From: Gammaproteobacteria bacterium
GTDB taxonomy: Bacteria > Pseudomonadota > Gammaproteobacteria > UBA6429 > Thiohalophilaceae
Assembly (NCBI GenBank): GCA_003233255.1
Contig: QILH01000109.1
Coordinates: forward strand, 1 to 15,406
Direction: 5' to 3'
DNA length: 15,406 nucleotides
Part shown: piece after piece, positions 13,618-15,406 of the stretch
Position numbering within the stretch: the first letter of the stretch is position 1
Layout: every line of letters starts with the position of its first letter
Translations under genes and position numbers: made by a program
Notes under the pieces: model-generated
Told to the model about the DNA's origin: nothing
Databases searched by the model: none
The model's input: the letters and a program-made list of their open reading frames with translations, nothing else

Positions 13618-14274
13618 CTATACCGCCGGTAATACATAAAAGAACACCGCCATAAACTGACAGGCCGCACCCAGCAAAACAAAGACATGAAAGATGGCAT
13701 GATTCAATTTGATTCTTTTAATACTGTATAAAATGGCACCCACAGTATACGCCACCCCACCGGCCACCAGCCAGGTCAAACCTTCCACGGCTAAATTATT
13801 CATCAATGGCTCAATCGCAAACACGATCAACCAGCCCATGAAGACATACATCAACGTCGACAAAATTTTGAATCGCCCGGTATAAAAAAGCTTTAAAATA
13901 ATTCCGGTAAACGCCATGCCCCAGGTGATCCCAAACAATACCCACCCGACCGTGCCATGCAAAGTCACCAGCGTAAATGGAGTGTAAGTTCCGGCAATGA
14001 GTACATAAATCGCCGCATGATCAAAAACTCGTAAGCGTTTTCGTAAAGCCGGTTGTTTGGCACGATGGTAAATCGTCGACGCCGCAAACACGATCATCAG
14101 GCTGGCGCCATAAAGACTAAAACTCACGATGTGCCAGACGGTGCCGTCCAGACTGGCATAAACGATTAAAAGAATTGTTGCGATAATACTGAGCAAAAAA
14201 CCAATAGCATGGGAGCCGATGTTAATACTTTCTTCTAATGGCGAGTAAAATTTTACGCCGTCTATCTCTTTCAT
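13618..14274 (-). CDS. Hemolysin III / PAQR-family membrane protein
   Basis: From the ATG at 14274 (AAGGT about 10 bases upstream) this is a 218-residue protein, the usual size; an ATG at 14346 would add 24 residues without a good ribosome site. Seven membrane helices can be traced. Family signatures are SHAIGF at the start, ASTIYH (helix 2 His), DHAAIYVLIAGTYTPF (helix 3 Asp) and NHAIFHVFVLLGA (His pair in the last helix), which together form the metal site of PAQR proteins. Bacterial members include TrhA/YqfA, linked to membrane fluidity and lipid homeostasis. The name hemolysin III is historical and does not imply toxicity here. It is convergent with nadA and probably monocistronic. Confidence 0.9.
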   Translation of the reverse strand: MKEIDGVKFYSPLEESINIGSHAIGFLLSIIATILLIVYASLDGTVWHIVSFSLYGASLMIVFAASTIYHRAKQPALRKRLRVFDHAAIYVLIAGTYTPFTLVTLHGTVGWVLFGITWGMAFTGIILKLFYTGRFKILSTLMYVFMGWLIVFAIEPLMNNLAVEGLTWLVAGGVAYTVGAILYSIKRIKLNHAIFHVFVLLGAACQFMAVFFYVLPAV

Positions 14275-14633
14275 TAAATGTATACCTTCACTCGCTACAA
14301 ATAAGCCGCTAGGGTAAAGCCTTCTAGTGACAATTACATCCTTCATATTTAGCTGGAGAGATCACCTAAACCAAAACGCAAGTCATTTTTTGTGAAAAAA
14401 TCTCAGATATTGATTTTGGAATGGTGCCAATGCCTGAACCAGGTTAATCTAAACATCGCCATATAATGGAGGATATACCAGACAATACGATAGTTTATGT
14501 TGATAATATCCTACGATACCAATATAGGAAAATTTTTCAGGATCTTACAGATTGACTTCGTTCATACTACCTAAGCCTCAATCTAAGCAGGTGCTGATGA
14601 TAATTCACCCCTTCGGTATTTAGCATCACTTTG
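14275..14633. other. 359-base intergenic stretch, no gene seen
   Basis: Between the PAQR start and the frame-corrected end of the macro-domain gene there is no supported gene. It presumably holds the PAQR promoter. The segment 14567-14633 could be coding if the macro gene has a second indel: that frame reads LLIDKVMLNTEGVNYHQ before a stop at 14567-14569. I see no clear terminator or operator. Confidence 0.5.
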
Positions 14634-15133
14634 TCAATCAGGAGTTTTTGAGTACTGATGCGCAAGCTTTTCAGAGAAACAAACCAGATAAACGATCTCA
14701 GACAAAGAATTTTCGGCTAACCAGCTACGAATTTCCGTCACGACGATGTTGCAGGCTTTTCAATTGGGAATCGATAAGCACCGCAACTAATAGCGGGGAA
14801 AGCGATGGATGTGACACCATGTTTTTTTGCCAGTTTGAGTGACTCGAGATAACAGGAACCAAGCAACGCCGCCTCATTCTTATCTCCGCCATACCATACT
14901 GGCCCGACCGTATGAATTACGTATTTAACCGATAAATTATAACAGCGGGTCATTTTAGCAAAACCCGTTTCACACCCACCCAGGGTGCGGCATTCCGCAA
15001 ACAATCGGGGGCCTACCGCACGATGGATGGCGCCATCGACACCGCCACCACCGCATAAGGCATTATTTGCGGCGTTGACGATCGCATCGACATTCAACTG
15101 TGTGATATCGGTTTGTATTACCTTAATATTCAT
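14634..15133 (-). pseudogene. Macro-domain (ADP-ribose-binding, YmdB-type) gene with frameshift
   Basis: Read as is, the frame from the ATG at 15133 stops at 14738 after 131 residues, in the middle of the fold. The N-terminal part is a clear macro domain of the O-acetyl-ADP-ribose deacetylase type: VDAIVNAANNALCGGGGVDG (catalytic Asn and Asp positions kept), AIHRAVG, KYVIHTVGPVWYGG and SIAFPAISCGAYRFPIEK. After the A run at 14757-14760 the family sequence continues in another frame (ACNIVVTEIRSWLAENSLSE, then IVYLVCFSEKLAHQYSK) to a TGA at 14634-14636. Adding one base to the run restores a 166-residue protein of normal length. It may be a true pseudogene, a phase-variable tract or a sequencing error. 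The start has a weak ribosome site, and the upstream gene ends 33 bases before it. Confidence 0.8.
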
Positions 15134-15166
15134 TCCACTAAATTATATATGTAAGTAGATGTCATA

Positions 15167-15406
15167 TTAGAAACTGCATTTCCATTTTTGGTAGTAATCG
15201 AACGATACAAGCTCCTTAATTAGACTGTTGAGTGCATTTCCACCACCATACATTTCTACCAGAGATTCGAACGAGATTATTTTACACTTTGACGAAACAC
15301 CAGGACGACCCGATGTATTCCATTTATCCAATACTTTAGCTCGGCAAGTAAGAGCCCAGTTCACACTAACAATATACGGAGTGTTTTTGTGATTTATAAA
15401 AAGCTC
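15167..15406 (-). CDS. Unrecognised protein, C-terminal fragment; 5' end beyond window
   Basis: The frame is open from the right edge to a TAA at 15167-15169, giving the last 79 residues. The fragment is protein-like (TPYIVSVNWALTCRAKVLDK, then KIISFESLVEMYGGGNALNS and ELVSFDYYQKWKCSF), with three Cys and aromatic residues near the end. There is an internal GTG at 15364, but the frame continues upstream of it, so that is probably not the start. I do not recognise a family. It lies 33 bases before the macro-domain gene in the same direction, so the two may share a transcript; a functional link to ADP-ribose chemistry is only a possibility. Confidence 0.6.
   Translation of the reverse strand, partial: ELFINHKNTPYIVSVNWALTCRAKVLDKWNTSGRPGVSSKCKIISFESLVEMYGGGNALNSLIKELVSFDYYQKWKCSF

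Noticed and set aside
14391..14407. TGTGA followed by TCTCA before the PAQR gene
   Set aside because: Spacing and second half-site do not match the CRP consensus.

Overview
The window looks like chromosome from a free-living gammaproteobacterium. The support is gammaproteobacterial-type NadA, YmdB-type macro and hemolysin III (PAQR) proteins, Gram-negative envelope genes (ExbB/ExbD/TonB-like, a lipoprotein), moderate GC, and a perfect match to the gammaproteobacterial CRP operator. I cannot name genus or species. No rRNA, tRNA, CRISPR array, insertion sequence or phage gene was seen.

Left block (1-3623, + strand): a six-gene envelope-energisation cluster. It holds a TPR protein cut by the left edge, a small secreted protein overlapping it, an ExbB/TolQ-type proton channel, two consecutive ExbD/TolR-type proteins, and a TonB-like protein with one membrane anchor, a Lys-Pro-rich periplasmic arm and an AgmX/PglI-type C-terminal domain. 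The last four are nearly gapless. This layout recalls the Agl/Glt gliding-motor parts of myxobacteria and TonB-ExbB-ExbD. The first ExbD carries Asn where the proton-carrying Asp should be; the second keeps Asp.

Middle block (3624-7661): a 477-base intergenic region followed by one very large gene (1186 codons) with the architecture CNBD - CNBD - rhodanese - very long coiled coil - C-terminal membrane anchor. The intergenic region contains a perfect TGTGA-N6-TCACA CRP site placed exactly 41.5 bp from the start implied by a -10-like hexamer (class II geometry), plus what may be a fragment of a decayed gene. About 3 kb away on the minus strand is an FHA-class III adenylate cyclase whose catalytic residues are intact. 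Together these suggest a cAMP circuit.

Third block (7690-11246): minus-strand genes for a membrane protein with a degenerate NERD domain, a TerB-like protein and a DUF2914 secreted protein (likely one operon); a divergent unknown helical protein on +; then, on the minus strand, a small lipoprotein and the FHA-adenylate cyclase.

Right block (11417-15406): a DUF2786 protein (-), quinolinate synthase NadA (+) with a sigma70-like promoter, a hemolysin III/PAQR membrane protein (-), a macro-domain gene broken by a frameshift in a short A run (-), and an unrecognised gene running off the right edge (-).
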